Shown piece by piece: positions 26,871 through 35,732 of a stretch of 64,000 nt of DNA. The translations under genes were made by a program, and so were the position numbers. Location: contig NZ_CP043498.1 of the NCBI RefSeq assembly GCF_009498215.1, positions 372,001 to 436,000 on the forward strand. Reading direction: 5' to 3'. Numbering within the stretch: position 1 is the first letter of the stretch; each line of letters opens with the position of its first letter. The notes beneath the pieces are model-generated. The model made no database searches, had not been told where the DNA came from, and was given only the letters and a program-made list of their open reading frames with translations. Origin of the DNA: Rhizobium grahamii. Its GTDB lineage: Bacteria; Pseudomonadota; Alphaproteobacteria; Rhizobiales; Rhizobiaceae.

Positions 26871-26896
26871 TGGCTATCTTTCTGCGCCTGCGTCAC

Positions 26897-28288
26897 TTAG
26901 GCCCGGGCATGCTCGCCGATGAAGGTTTCAATGGCTTTGAGCTCCGGCTTAACGATCTGAAAGCGCTCCTCCTTGTGCATCAGATCAGCAAGCCACGTCG
27001 GAAGCGCGGGGTCAATACCGGAGGCCGATTTTACGGCGGCGGGGAACTTGGCGGGATGCGCCGTCGCAAGCGTCACCATAGGTGTATTCGGCTTCTCGTG
27101 CTTTGCCGCAACGAAAACGCCGATCGCCGAATGCGGATCGAGCAGGTAGCCGGTTTCGGCAAGGGTCTTCTTGATGGTCTGGGCGACCTGCTTCTCGCTT
27201 GCGCGGCCTGCGCGGAAGTCCTTCTTGATAAAGGCGAGAGCGTCCTTCGAGATCTCGAAACCGCTCGACTGCTTCAGGCTGTCCATCGCCGCGCGAACCT
27301 TCGAGGCATCGCGATCATAGGCTTCGAACAACAGTCGTTCGAAGTTCGAGGAGATCTGGATGTCCATGGACGGCGAGGTCGTGGCCTTGACGGCCTTCAT
27401 CTCGTAGCGGCCGGTTCTCAGCGTGCGTTCGAGAATGTCGTTCTCGTTGGTGGCAACGACGAGCTTGCCGATCGGCAGGCCCATGCGCTTTGCGCAGTAG
27501 CCGGCGAAGATGTCGCCGAAATTGCCCGTCGGCACGGTAAACGAAATCTTGCGATCCGGCCCGCCGAGCGCGATCGCGGTCGTGAAGTAGTAGACGATCT
27601 GCGCCATGATGCGCGCCCAGTTGATCGAGTTGACGCCGGAGAGGCGGACGCGATCGCGGAACGGCGCGTCGTTGAACATCGCTTTGACGAGGTTCTGGCA
27701 GTCGTCGAAGTTGCCTTCGACGGCAAGCGCGTGGACGTTGGAAGCGGTCGAGGTCGTCATCTGGCGCTGCTGCACCGGCGAGACCTTGCCATGCGGGAAG
27801 AGAATGAAGATGTCGGTGCGTTCGCGGCCGGCAAAGGCATCGATAGCCGCGCCGCCGGTGTCGCCGGAGGTTGCGCCAACGATCGTTGCGCGTTCGCCGC
27901 GCTTTTCCAGCGCGTAGTCCATAAGGCGGGCGAGCAGCTGCATCGCGACATCCTTGAACGCCAGCGTCGTGCCGTGGAAGAGCTCCATGACGAAGCTGTT
28001 AGGACCGGTCTGCACGAGCGGGGCGATCGCCGGGTGACGGAAGGTGCCGTAGGCCTCATCGATCATCGTGCGGAAGGTGTCGTCGGGAATCTCGCCGTTG
28101 GTGAAGGGCGACAGGATCGCGAAGGCGATATCCTGGTAGCTCTTGCCGCGAAGCGCGCGGATCTCTTTCTTCGAGAAATGCGGCCATTTGCGTGGCACAT
28201 ACAGGCCGCCATCGCGCGCCAGACCCGTCAGCAATGCATCGCAGAAACCGAGGGAAGGGGCTTCGCCGCGGGTCGAGATATAATCCAC
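26897..28288 (-). CDS. thrC: Threonine synthase
   Basis: About 463 residues if started at GTG 28288 (MDYISTRGEAPSLGF...), which has AAGGA 8 bases upstream; the ATG at 28297 sits too close to that Shine-Dalgarno. PLP-dependent fold: FHGTTLAFKDVAMQ holds the cofactor lysine, and GATSGDTGGAA the phosphate-binding loop. It converts O-phosphohomoserine to threonine, completing the route begun by thrB at 3145. First gene of thrC-M16-GNAT-GGDEF/EAL. Confidence 0.95.
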   Translation of the reverse strand: MDYISTRGEAPSLGFCDALLTGLARDGGLYVPRKWPHFSKKEIRALRGKSYQDIAFAILSPFTNGEIPDDTFRTMIDEAYGTFRHPAIAPLVQTGPNSFVMELFHGTTLAFKDVAMQLLARLMDYALEKRGERATIVGATSGDTGGAAIDAFAGRERTDIFILFPHGKVSPVQQRQMTTSTASNVHALAVEGNFDDCQNLVKAMFNDAPFRDRVRLSGVNSINWARIMAQIVYYFTTAIALGGPDRKISFTVPTGNFGDIFAGYCAKRMGLPIGKLVVATNENDILERTLRTGRYEMKAVKATTSPSMDIQISSNFERLLFEAYDRDASKVRAAMDSLKQSSGFEISKDALAFIKKDFRAGRASEKQVAQTIKKTLAETGYLLDPHSAIGVFVAAKHEKPNTPMVTLATAHPAKFPAAVKSASGIDPALPTWLADLMHKEERFQIVKPELKAIETFIGEHARA

Positions 28289-28527
28289 TGTCGTCATCCT
28301 TGATGTGCCGGCCGGAGAAAGTCCGGGTTTGAGGGAAGGTATGCCTCGCGCCGCATCTCGCTTGTTTTGCCGGCTGTCGCCCGCGATCCCGAAATGTGCA
28401 TCAAAACGGTTCTTACCCAATCGATTTTTGTTTGCGCCGCTGATATAGACCATCGCAAACTGTCACGAAAGGCCCGGTTTCAAAGTCATGGGCCTGCCAG
28501 AAACTTTCTAAAGAGGGTGGAATAATC

Positions 28528-29166
28528 GTGCTTGGCAAGGTCTCGCGTCTCATCGTTTCGGTATCCGTCGCCGCCGTGCTGGCGGGGTGCAATTCGCTCG
28601 GAACGGGCGGCGGGGACAACAAGGCCGCCGCTTCGTCCGGAACCGGGCAGATCATGCCGATGGCGCCGGCCAATCCTTCCTCGAACGATCCGTCGATCGG
28701 CACCGCAACGACCGCTTCCGGCAGCACGGCTCCGGTGGTTCAGGGCGCTTGCCCGCAAATCTTCATGAAGGATGCCGATGCGGTTTTCCGCACCTACGCC
28801 GGTGGCGCGAAGACGGGTGATGCCCAGAAGCTCGCCTATCAGGCTTCGATTGGCGACTATACCCGCCAGTGCACCTTAAACGACACCAACCTCACCATGA
28901 CCATCGTTGCACAGCTCCGCGTTCTCGCTGGCCCTGCCGGCACCGGCGGCAAGATCAACCTGCCGGTTCGAATCACGGTTCTCGACGGCGAAGACGCGCT
29001 CTATTCCGAGGTCACGAACTTCCCGGCCGAAGTCTCGTCCAGCGCAGCGACGCAGGTCCTGTTCCGCAAGGACGGCATCAAGCTGCCGGTCGGCTCGGGC
29101 GCGCTGGTGCGCGTCAATATCGGCTTTGACCAGGGCGCTCCGAAGGGCATGAAGAAAAAGAAGTAA
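28528..29166 (+). CDS. Conserved lipoprotein of unknown function
   Basis: 212 residues from GTG 28528 (GAGGGTGG upstream). A lipobox (AAVLAGC, Cys near residue 21) marks it as a lipoprotein. A Gly/Ser/Ala-rich linker (about 25-70) precedes a beta-rich domain with CPQIFMKDADAVFRTY and later LLFRKDG-type strands, and the C-terminus ends in lysines (KKKK). I do not recognise a named family beyond conserved rhizobial lipoproteins. Divergent from thrC. Confidence 0.8.
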   Translation: MLGKVSRLIVSVSVAAVLAGCNSLGTGGGDNKAAASSGTGQIMPMAPANPSSNDPSIGTATTASGSTAPVVQGACPQIFMKDADAVFRTYAGGAKTGDAQKLAYQASIGDYTRQCTLNDTNLTMTIVAQLRVLAGPAGTGGKINLPVRITVLDGEDALYSEVTNFPAEVSSSAATQVLFRKDGIKLPVGSGALVRVNIGFDQGAPKGMKKKK

Positions 29167-29223
29167 TCCTTCTTCTTCCTCTGATCCTGCGCCATGCGTG
29201 TTCAATTGCGGACGCGGAGAGCA

Positions 29224-29494
29224 GAGCCTTTCCGGGTTATATTGAACCATTCTGCCGGAGCGGGTTTTCGACAGGGCAAAGGCGATTGGCGAAGGGCATA
29301 CCCCTTGGTACGTCCGAGCCGATCGCCTTTGATCCTTGGCGGAAAGATGCCCGGCCCTTCGGGTTGGCTGAAACGGGCCGCCTGATCGACCGGCCGGCTT
29401 GGCCGTATGCGTTGGCTACGACGCGCGCCAGCCGGTCGACCAACCGACTCCGTTTGAGCCAACAGAATGGTTCAATATAACCCGGAAAGGCTCT
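29224..29494. repeat. MITE-like element, copy A (31-bp terminal inverted repeats)
   Basis: 271 bp bounded by perfect 31-bp inverted repeats: 29224-29254 (GAGCCTTTCCGGGTTATATT...) and 29464-29494. The interior holds nested inverted repeats, for example AAAGGCGAT/ATCGCCTTT, and TTGGCTGAAACGG near 29363 with CCGTTTGAGCCAA near 29450. A second, slightly longer copy lies at 43235-43526. No transposase gene is present. The 3' end carries GGAAAGG and stops 7 bp before the TTG start of the lipid-kinase gene. Confidence 0.85.
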
Positions 29495-29501
29495 AAACGG
29501 C

Positions 29502-30416
29502 TTGAAAATCGGAATCGTTCTTAACGCTGCATCGGGACGTGGTAAGGCAGGCTTATGGCCCGCTGTGCGACGCGCTTTTGCTGCGCGAGGAGACGAGCTC
29601 GATATTCGCGAAACCACGGGGTCCGGAGATGCCGAGCGGCTCGGCAAGGCGCTCGCCGGGGGCGCCGATGTTGTGGTTGCCGTCGGCGGCGACGGGACGA
29701 TCGGCGAAACGCTTGGCGGCGTGTTGAAATCGGCTCGCCCCGAGACGCCGTTCTCCTTCATCGCCACCGGAACGGGATGCGATTTCGCCCGCAATTTTCA
29801 GGCCTTGCGCGATCCCGAACATGTTGTGGAGCAGCTGACATCGGCGGGTATTCGCCGGATCGATGCCGGCCTGCTGACATGTGACGATGGCGACGGCGAT
29901 ACGGTCCGGCGGCATTTCGCCAATATCGCGAGCTTCGGCGTTTCCGGTCGCATCGTGCGTGCCGTCAACGCCGCTCGAAAGGGGCGGAGCCTGCCGGGTT
30001 CCCTGGTGTTCTTCTGGCACAGCGTGACACAGGTCCTTCGCTACCAGCCGTGCGAAATCCGCCTTCGGCTCGATGGCGAAGATGTCTTCGAGGGAGCGAT
30101 CACGACGGTTGTGGTGGCGAATGGTGCCTGGTTTGGTGGCGGCATGAAGGTAGCGCCACGGGCAGATGTGGCTGACGGTGTCTTCGACGTCGTGATCATC
30201 AGGGCCGCATCACGCTTGAAGGTGCTGACGCTGATGAACAGCATCTACAGCGGCGCCCATGTCCGGAATCCGCTCGTCAGCATGCATCGGGCGCGCTTGG
30301 TCGAGGCATGGCCGATCGGCAAGTCGCCGGCGCTGATCGACAGCGATGGCGAAGCGCCGGGGCAGCTCCCGGCAAGCTTCGAGGTGCTGCCGGGCGCGGT
30401 ATCTCTCAGGCTCTGA
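29502..30416 (+). CDS. Diacylglycerol/sphingosine kinase-like (YegS family) lipid kinase
   Basis: 304 residues from TTG 29502. MKIGIVLNAASGRG and VVAVGGDGTIGETLGGVL are the DAGK catalytic-domain nucleotide-binding motifs, and IATGTGCDFARNF is the conserved substrate-side loop. It probably phosphorylates a membrane lipid. The Shine-Dalgarno candidate GGAAAGG (about 29485-29491) lies inside the MITE-like element that ends 7 bp upstream, so the element has supplied, or replaced, the translation signal. Convergent with the HAD gene at its stop. Confidence 0.88.
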   Translation: MKIGIVLNAASGRGKAGLWPAVRRAFAARGDELDIRETTGSGDAERLGKALAGGADVVVAVGGDGTIGETLGGVLKSARPETPFSFIATGTGCDFARNFQALRDPEHVVEQLTSAGIRRIDAGLLTCDDGDGDTVRRHFANIASFGVSGRIVRAVNAARKGRSLPGSLVFFWHSVTQVLRYQPCEIRLRLDGEDVFEGAITTVVVANGAWFGGGMKVAPRADVADGVFDVVIIRAASRLKVLTLMNSIYSGAHVRNPLVSMHRARLVEAWPIGKSPALIDSDGEAPGQLPASFEVLPGAVSLRL

Positions 30417-31106
30417 TCAGAGAGCGCCTTCCCATTCGGCGAGCGCAGCCACGACGCCCGGCAGGTCGGTCATGCGGGAAATGACGGTCTCGGCCCCTGC
30501 ATCCGTCAGCTTGTCGGCATGCGAGGGATAGCTGTGGGACGCGCCCGTAAATCCGATGACGCGCATGCCGGCCGCACGAGCCGCTTGTACGCCATGAACC
30601 GAGTCTTCGACGACGACGCTTCTCGATGGCGAAACGCCCATCTGCTTGGCGCCGTGCAGGAAGATATCGGGCTTCGGCTTGACGCGATCGGCGCCCAGAT
30701 CCTTTGCCGAGAAGATATGCGGATCGAAGAGCGACTTCAGCCGCACCTTGCCGAGCATCATCGCAAGGCGCTGGCTGCTTGAGTTGGAGCAGATGCAGCG
30801 CTTCAGATTGATGCGCGAAAGCGCCGACTGGACGCCTGCGATCGCCTGGACGTCTCTTTCCAGACGCATGTCCAGGAGCTTCTCGGATTTGTCGAGCAAC
30901 GTAGCCGAAAGCGGGATGTTGGCCTCGCGTTCGACCTGGAAGAGGATGTTCTGCCAGGTCATGCCGGCGAAGCGCTCGCCCATCTCCTCGACGCTGATCG
31001 GATAGCCTGCTTCCGTCAGCAGGGCCGACTCAACCTGTGCGGCGATAATCTCTGAATCGACGAGAACGCCGTCGCAGTCGAAAATAATGAGGTCGAAGCC
31101 GTCCAT
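30417..31106 (-). CDS. HAD-family hydrolase (beta-phosphoglucomutase-like)
   Basis: 229 residues from ATG 31106. Motif I FDCDGVLVDSE, motif II CSNSSSQR, motif III KPKPDIFLH and motif IV VVEDSVHGVQAARAAGM are all present, with a helical cap (residues about 16-80). This is the phosphoglucomutase/phosphatase-like subclass. Substrate is not clear; annotated homologues are sugar phosphatases. Its stop adjoins that of the lipid-kinase gene. Confidence 0.9.
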   Translation of the reverse strand: MDGFDLIIFDCDGVLVDSEIIAAQVESALLTEAGYPISVEEMGERFAGMTWQNILFQVEREANIPLSATLLDKSEKLLDMRLERDVQAIAGVQSALSRINLKRCICSNSSSQRLAMMLGKVRLKSLFDPHIFSAKDLGADRVKPKPDIFLHGAKQMGVSPSRSVVVEDSVHGVQAARAAGMRVIGFTGASHSYPSHADKLTDAGAETVISRMTDLPGVVAALAEWEGAL

Positions 31107-31288
31107 ATACTCACGCCTTGTTTGGGATGATGCCGCTTTACATGATGACACGGCGAAGCTCAACCGGAATGCCCGCATGGCTGGATTGCACCACCGGGCA
31201 GGCTGGGCCTTCGTCCTGCCAAAATTTGCGCTTTGCGCCGCGCCTCTGATGCCTCGACAACCTCATCGTGTGTCTCTAAGGGATGGTT

Positions 31289-31948
31289 ATGGGCAAGGAA
31301 CCTGAAGACACGATCGCAAGCCGCATCAGCCGCGTCCTGGCCGACAGGATCGTTCGCGGCGAACTTGGTGCCGGACTGCGGCTGCGCCAGGATCATATCG
31401 CCGAGGAATTTGGCACCAGCCACGTGCCGGTGCGCGAGGCTTTCCGGCGCCTGGAAGCGCAGGGGTTGGCGATCAGCGAACCGCGCCGCGGTGTCCGGGT
31501 GGCTTCGTTCGATCTAAAGGAAGTGCGCGAAGTGGCCGAGATGCGCGCCGCTCTGGAGGTTCTGGCCCTGCGCCATGCAGCGCCCCATCTGACGCCGGCG
31601 ATCCTCGATTCAGCCGAGCAGGCAGCAAGGGAGGGCGATGCGACCGCCGATGTTCACGCCTGGGAGGAAGCAAACCGCCGCTTCCACCGCATCATTCTGT
31701 CTCCATGCAACATGCAGCGGCTGCTGACGGCGATCGACGATCTCCATGCGGCGAGCGCGCGTTTTCTCTTTTCGGCCTGGCGTTCCGGCTGGGAAAAGCG
31801 CACCGATCACGATCACCGGGCAATCCTGATGGCTTTGCGGCAGGGCCGGACGGACGACGCCGCCGCGATCCTGGAAAAGCACGTCCAATGGATCGGCCGC
31901 GCACCGCGCTCCGGTCCGACCCGGGAAGCCTTCGCCATCGTTGGCTAA
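31289..31948 (+). CDS. GntR family regulator (FadR/VanR-type, FCD domain)
   Basis: 219 residues. ATG 31289 is preferred over 31283 for spacing to AAGGGA. N-terminal winged helix (LADRIVRGELGAGLRLRQDHI, SHVPVREAFRRLEAQGL) and a C-terminal all-alpha FCD domain with metal-ligand-like His (RFHRIILS, DHDHRAI). It controls catabolic genes in response to an acidic metabolite; the target is not evident here. It converges with the ArsR gene. Confidence 0.9.
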   Translation: MGKEPEDTIASRISRVLADRIVRGELGAGLRLRQDHIAEEFGTSHVPVREAFRRLEAQGLAISEPRRGVRVASFDLKEVREVAEMRAALEVLALRHAAPHLTPAILDSAEQAAREGDATADVHAWEEANRRFHRIILSPCNMQRLLTAIDDLHAASARFLFSAWRSGWEKRTDHDHRAILMALRQGRTDDAAAILEKHVQWIGRAPRSGPTREAFAIVG

Positions 31949-31961
31949 GGAAGAGCCGCGC

Positions 31962-32648
31962 TCAGGAAACGGCCGGGAAAAGCGCCAGGAACTGCCGCTC
32001 GCCTTCTGGCGAAAAGACCACCGAGCGGCTTCCCGCGGTGCGATGCGCCCATCCTTTTTCGAAGAAGCTCGACAAGAGCGCCTTGCCGAGACTGCCGGCG
32101 AGATGCGCGCGCCGCTCGCTCCAATCGAGACAGGAGCGGCAGAGCGGCCGGCGCGATGATCTGAGATCGCTGACGTCGATCCCCATGGGTTGAAGCTGGC
32201 TTTCGCCGGCCGGTGTAAGTGCCAACCCGTCACCGACCGCATCGATCGCGCCTCGAGCGACGAGGCTGTCCAGCATCCGCACACCGTAGTCGCCGGCGAG
32301 ATGGTCGTAACAGATACGCGCCTTGCGGAGCGCCGGTTCCTTCGGGCCGGGCCGATGGCGCAGATGACCACGCCCGGCCGCAAAGCCCATGATGCTTTCG
32401 AGCAGCTTCCCGACACTCTCGTCGGCGAGCGCGAAATACCGGTGTCGTCCCTGCTTGCGCTGAACGAGAAGCTGTCCCGCCTCGAGTTTGGCGAGGTGCG
32501 CGCTTGCCGTCTGCAGCGTGACGCCGCCGGCTCCCGCAAGCTCGGTCGCGGTCAACGCTTTGCCGCCCATCAGCGCGGTCAGCATGTTGGCGCGAGCCGG
32601 ATCGCCGATCAGCGCCCCGATCTGGGCTATGTCAGGTCCTTCTTTCAT
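31962..32648 (-). CDS. ArsR-type winged-helix transcriptional regulator
   Basis: 228 residues. The first hundred ([55 protein letters not shown]) are a classic ArsR winged helix. The C-terminal half (from residue 105) is an extension with Cys residues ([22 protein letters not shown]) that could sense a ligand or metal. Divergent from the NIPSNAP/ABM pair at 32721, which it probably represses. Confidence 0.85.
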   Translation of the reverse strand: MKEGPDIAQIGALIGDPARANMLTALMGGKALTATELAGAGGVTLQTASAHLAKLEAGQLLVQRKQGRHRYFALADESVGKLLESIMGFAAGRGHLRHRPGPKEPALRKARICYDHLAGDYGVRMLDSLVARGAIDAVGDGLALTPAGESQLQPMGIDVSDLRSSRRPLCRSCLDWSERRAHLAGSLGKALLSSFFEKGWAHRTAGSRSVVFSPEGERQFLALFPAVS

Positions 32649-32720
32649 ACTTCGATCGTAACCGAAGCATTGTCGTCAGGCAACGTGCGAAAACAGTCTC
32701 CAGACAACAAGGAGACAACA

Positions 32721-33050
32721 ATGCTGACCTGCTTCATCCGCTACGAGATCGATCCGTTCAGGAAGGACGCCTTCATCGAATACGCCCGCAACTGGGGACA
32801 GGCGATCCCGCGCAACGGTGCCGACCTGATCGGCTATTTCGCCCCACATGAGGGTTCGGCGACGACTGCCTACGGCGTCTACAACATCGAAAGCCTCGCC
32901 GCCTACGAGGCCTACCGCACGCGCCTTGCCGCCGATCCGCTCGGCCGCGAGAACTACGAATTTGCCAAACGCGAGCGCTTCATCCTCAAGGAGGACCGCA
33001 TCTTCCTGACGAACGCATCCCTTCCTCACGCAAAGCTGGTGCTGCCATGA
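32721..33050 (+). CDS. NIPSNAP family protein
   Basis: 109 residues from ATG 32721 (AAGGAGACAACA upstream). [33 protein letters not shown] and [12 protein letters not shown] are typical NIPSNAP (dimeric alpha-beta barrel) segments. Function of the family is uncertain. The end overlaps the next ABM gene by ATGA (33047-33050). Together with the divergent ArsR gene this makes a small regulated unit. Confidence 0.85.
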   Translation: MLTCFIRYEIDPFRKDAFIEYARNWGQAIPRNGADLIGYFAPHEGSATTAYGVYNIESLAAYEAYRTRLAADPLGRENYEFAKRERFILKEDRIFLTNASLPHAKLVLP

Positions 33051-33409
33051 TTGCCGTCATCTTCGAGGTCCTGCCTTACCTCGGCGAACGCCACACATAT
33101 CTCGATCTTGCCGGCGAACTACGGGCGGATCTGGAGAAGATCGATGGCTTCATCTCCATCGAGCGCTTCGAGAGCCTCACCGTCAGGGGCAAGCTGCTGT
33201 CGCTGTCATTCTGGCGTGATGAGGACGCCGTGAAGGAATGGCGCAACCTCGAGGCTCACCGCGCCGCCCAATCCGCCGGCCGCAATGGCATCTTCGCGGA
33301 CTACCGGCTACGGATCGGCCATATCGTTCGCGACTATGGCATGAAGGAGAGGGCGCAAGCGCCGGAGGATAGCCGCAAGGTGCATGATCGCGCCGGTGTC
33401 GGACATTGA
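33047..33409 (+). CDS. Antibiotic biosynthesis monooxygenase (ABM) domain protein
   Basis: 120 residues. [45 protein letters not shown] and [18 protein letters not shown] fit the ABM fold. Quinone- or small-aromatic-directed monooxygenation is possible, as for related proteins, but the substrate is unknown. Coupled to the NIPSNAP gene by a 4-bp overlap. Confidence 0.85.
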   Translation: MIAVIFEVLPYLGERHTYLDLAGELRADLEKIDGFISIERFESLTVRGKLLSLSFWRDEDAVKEWRNLEAHRAAQSAGRNGIFADYRLRIGHIVRDYGMKERAQAPEDSRKVHDRAGVGH

Positions 33410-33421
33410 CGGCCTTTCCGG

Positions 33422-33449
33422 TAGACAAGCCTTATCGGCGATTTATAAC
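33422..33449 (+). promoter_or_regulatory. Putative promoter upstream of leader/sRNA
   Basis: TAGACA at 33422-33427 and TATAAC at 33444-33449 with a 16-bp spacer resemble a housekeeping sigma -35/-10 pair. A start near 33456 would give a transcript of about 115 nt ending at the terminator 33546-33571. Sequence inference only. Confidence 0.4.
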
Positions 33450-33455
33450 ATCTCC

Positions 33456-33571
33456 GCATGGAAAACCTGTCCGCATCCGCTTCGCTGATTATTATCGCCG
33501 TCCAATCAACGGTGGGTTAGCGCGCGTCCGGGATTTCCGAACTGCAACCCGCCCATGGAGGCGGGTTTTTT
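33456..33571 (+). ncRNA. Candidate attenuator leader or small RNA
   Basis: A noncoding stretch between the ABM gene and a SnoaL-like gene ends in an intrinsic terminator. GGTGGGTT (33511-33518) can pair with AACCCGCC (33546-33553), which is also the 5' arm of the terminator, so the two structures are mutually exclusive: an attenuator-like arrangement. Alternatively it is a free small RNA of about 115 nt. No match to a known riboswitch class was recognised by eye. Confidence 0.45.
33546..33571 (+). terminator. Intrinsic terminator 42 bp upstream of the SnoaL-like gene
   Basis: AACCCGCC (33546-33553), loop CATGGA, GGCGGGTT (33560-33567), then four T. A strong textbook terminator. Its position just before the 33613 gene, with a separate Shine-Dalgarno (AAGGAGACACCC) after it, suggests conditional read-through. 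Confidence 0.85.
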
Positions 33572-33612
33572 ATGTCTGTCTCCGGGCATCGCTATCGACA
33601 AAGGAGACACCC

Positions 33613-34008
33613 ATGTCATCACATCCGCTCAAGGCGCTGATCGAAGCGGCCGACCGTGCCATCGGCGCCGAGGATTTCGACGCGCTGATGGAGTTTTATG
33701 CCGAGGATGCAACGCTCGTCGTCAAGCCGGGCCTGATCGCCTCGGGCAAGGAGCAGATCCGCCGCGCCTTCGTCGCCATTGCCGAATACTTTGATCACAG
33801 TATCGTCGTCACGCAGGGCGATATGCAGGTTATCGAGGGTGCGGATACGGCCTTGGTGGTCATGGAAACCGTGCTGCAAACGAGCGGCAAGGACGACATG
33901 CCCGCGTCGATCACGCGGCGCGCGACCTATGTTTTCAGGCGCGACACCTCGGGAAAATGGCTCTGCGTCATCGATAATTCCTACGGCACCGACCTCCTGA
34001 ATTCCTGA
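33613..34008 (+). CDS. SnoaL/NTF2-like (SgcJ/EcaC-type) family protein
   Basis: 131 residues. LIEAADRAIGAEDFDALMEFYAEDATLVVKPG (quoted only by its ends LIEAA and VVKPG) and RRAFVAIAEYF fit a SnoaL-like fold; SGKWLCVIDNSYG is the usual C-terminal strand. Small cytoplasmic barrel, function unknown. ATG 33613 follows AAGGAGACACCC. Possibly controlled by the attenuator-like leader. A 10-bp hairpin follows the stop. Confidence 0.8.
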   Translation: MSSHPLKALIEAADRAIGAEDFDALMEFYAEDATLVVKPGLIASGKEQIRRAFVAIAEYFDHSIVVTQGDMQVIEGADTALVVMETVLQTSGKDDMPASITRRATYVFRRDTSGKWLCVIDNSYGTDLLNS

Positions 34009-34021
34009 ATCGATACTTCAC

Positions 34022-34046
34022 GACGGCAGCCCCTGTGGCTGCCGTC
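34022..34046 (+). terminator. Hairpin after the SnoaL-like gene
   Basis: GACGGCAGCC (34022-34031) pairs perfectly with GGCTGCCGTC (34037-34046) around CCTGT, 14 bp after the stop. No U run follows, so it may stall or protect the 3' end rather than terminate by itself. Confidence 0.55.
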
Positions 34047-34130
34047 TACGTCTGCACAGGTCTCGTAAAACTACGGCGCACTCAGGCGGGCTCGATTTTT
34101 TTCCCGAAATCGATCGGCGGTTCAGGCTTT

Positions 34131-34151
34131 GGTAACCAAGATGGGTAACCA
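34131..34151. promoter_or_regulatory. Tandem GGTAACCA repeats upstream of ccrM
   Basis: GGTAACCA occurs at 34131-34138 and again at 34144-34151 (13-bp period), 45-65 bp upstream of the ccrM start. The first is embedded in the palindrome TTGGTAACCAA. Spacing does not fit the CtrA consensus TTAA-N7-TTAA exactly, so the binding protein is uncertain, although ccrM is CtrA-controlled in relatives. Confidence 0.4.
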
Positions 34152-34183
34152 TAACAGACAGTAAAAAGCGTAATTGTGTATGA

Positions 34184-35326
<1,143 letters not shown>

Positions 35327-35351
35327 CGCGCGCCTCGACCTGATCGAGACT

Positions 35352-35392
35352 GCCTTCTTCCGGTTTTTGTACCTCCAGTTGCGGAAGAAGGC
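35352..35392. other. Hairpin 1 downstream of ccrM
   Basis: GCCTTCTTCCG (35352-35362) pairs perfectly with CGGAAGAAGGC (35382-35392) over a 19-nt loop containing TTTTT. It immediately precedes a second, tighter hairpin. Confidence 0.6.
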
Positions 35393-35394
35393 AC

Positions 35395-35424
35395 GATGCC
35401 CGGGGATTAACGTCCCCGGGCATC
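35395..35424. terminator. Strong bidirectional hairpin (ccrM terminator)
   Basis: GATGCCCGGGGA (35395-35406), loop TTAACG, TCCCCGGGCATC (35413-35424): a perfect 12-bp stem followed by ATAATTTCT. Placed between ccrM and the opposing 25-residue ORF, it could end transcription from both sides. Confidence 0.7.
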
Positions 35425-35465
35425 ATAATTTCTAGCTTATGTTTGTTCGGCGCGTTGCGAATGGC

Positions 35466-35543
35466 TCAATGCCAGAAGAACAGGATGATCAGGATCAGCG
35501 GGATCGGAACACCCAGCAGCCACAGTAGAATACCTCTACCCAT
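35466..35543 (-). CDS. 25-residue hydrophobic membrane peptide
   Basis: Reads MGRGILLWLLGVPIPLILII then LFFWH: one hydrophobic helix with a Pro-rich centre. ATG 35543 follows GGGAGG at ideal spacing (plus-strand AACCTCCC). The longer frame to 35675 adds a basic, non-protein-like leader. Tiny conserved-looking GxGxxxWLLGVPxPxxxxxxF peptides occur in Rhizobiales by my recollection. Probably an inner-membrane small protein; role unknown. Confidence 0.65.
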   Translation of the reverse strand: MGRGILLWLLGVPIPLILIILFFWH

Positions 35544-35732
35544 CGTAACCTCCCGCCGGCTTTGCCGGCTTTTTGTTTCATTTTGGCCGCGATCGCGCGG
35601 TTGAGATAAAAACAGCGGGGAGCGCTGATTGTTCCGCGCACGCGATTTCGATCTTTGTCGATTTTGCTCGCGCATGAGCGCAGTTACATGCCATCAATCG
35701 GCATCGATGATCCGAAGAGGCACTGAAACGCC

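Noticed and set aside
26870..28303. 477-codon plus-strand frame over thrC
   Set aside because: thrC is certain from its motifs; the opposite frame has no start signal or family features.
29224..29494. Coding content of the repeat (short frames reading PFRAILNHSAGAGF-type peptides in both copies)
   Set aside because: The frames exist because the DNA is shared, have no ribosome site and read through inverted repeats; not a protein.
33456..33571. SAM-II or other known riboswitch upstream of the SnoaL-like gene
   Set aside because: By eye the conserved core of SAM-II or other alphaproteobacterial classes is not present; kept only as an unclassified leader or sRNA.
34131..34151. Canonical CtrA box before ccrM
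   Set aside because: The GTAAC half-sites are 13 bp apart (start to start) rather than the 11 bp of TTAA-N7-TTAA, and lack TTAA.
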